Source: an uncultured Lachnospiraceae bacterium
GTDB lineage: Bacteria > Bacillota > Clostridia > Lachnospirales > Lachnospiraceae
Length of the DNA: 5,271 nt
NCBI GenBank assembly: GCA_947594335.1
Contig: CANQEC010000184.1
Span: forward strand, 1-5,271
Direction: 5' to 3'
The position numbers were made by a program, and so were the translations under genes. Shown here piece by piece: positions 5,153 through 5,271 of the stretch (within the stretch, counting starts at the first letter, position 1; each line of letters begins with the position of its first letter). The notes beneath the pieces were generated by a model. The model worked only from the letters and a program-made list of their open reading frames with translations, was not told the DNA's origin and did no database searches.

Positions 5153-5271
5153 TCAGGATATCATGCCGCCTGCCATACCGCTGCCCGCGCACAGGGCAAA
5201 CGCGGTAAGAATCTGCACTGTATCCATCGGAAGAACCTGCCTGCTCATTCCCGAAAGCAGAAACAACAGCG
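5153..5271 (-). CDS. C-terminal fragment of an unidentified, probably membrane-associated protein
   Basis: Only the last 38 codons and a TGA are in the window; the reading frame enters from the right edge at 5269. The residues are strongly hydrophobic, opening LLFLLSGMSR and ending in a Gly/Ala/Met-rich stretch after a possible membrane helix (VQILTAFALCAGSG). Codon choice (CTG, GCG, GGC, ATT) resembles the neighbouring genes, which favours this frame over the longer but unprotein-like frame that also leaves the right edge and ends at 5007. No family can be assigned from so short a piece. It has the same orientation as rho but is separated from it by about 420 bp. Confidence 0.5.
   Translation of the reverse strand, partial: LLFLLSGMSRQVLPMDTVQILTAFALCAGSGMAGGMIS

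Noticed and set aside
5007..5270. A minus-strand frame open from the right edge to a TAA at 5007
   Set aside because: It overlaps the hydrophobic fragment in another frame and crosses the perfect inverted repeat. Its translation lacks domain-like or membrane features. It cannot be fully excluded without the sequence beyond the edge.

Overview
The window reads as a stretch of chromosome from an anaerobic, low- to mid-G+C Clostridia bacterium, most likely a member of the Lachnospiraceae. This rests on the gene order rho - rpmE - DUF1385 membrane protein - prmC, on a Rho of about 612 residues with a long hydrophilic insertion, on strong GAGG-type ribosome binding sites, and on TATAAT-type promoters. 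The taxonomic call is inference. All recognisable genes lie on the minus strand, so they are transcribed from right to left.

Right to left: (1) 5153-5271 holds the last 38 codons of an unidentified, hydrophobic protein. (2) 4735-5152 is a gene-poor, partly AT-rich region. It contains a perfect inverted repeat, a good extended -10 promoter aimed at rho, and a leader of about 200 nt with mutually exclusive hairpins and a small candidate leader ORF ending 14 nt before rho. (3) 2896-4734 is rho, the transcription termination factor, intact in its RNA-binding and ATPase domains, with a roughly 197-residue low-complexity insertion after the first N-terminal domain. (4) A near-consensus promoter just after rho starts a structured leader of about 195 nt in front of rpmE (ribosomal protein bL31, zinc-binding form). 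rpmE is followed by a textbook intrinsic terminator. (5) 1955-2369 is an unusual non-coding block: two nested hairpin elements, then two 112-bp direct repeats 97% identical to each other, each built of two related two-hairpin subunits. (6) 815-1954 encodes a DUF1385/YqhQ-type membrane protein. (7) prmC, the release-factor glutamine methyltransferase, overlaps it by 8 nt and runs off the left edge; prfA would be expected next.

Together the genes serve gene expression: termination of transcription (Rho), a ribosome component (bL31) and maturation of peptide release factors (PrmC). The core genes are ordinary. The less explained material is between them: the repeat block, the rpmE leader, the rho leader with its candidate small ORF, and the Rho insertion.
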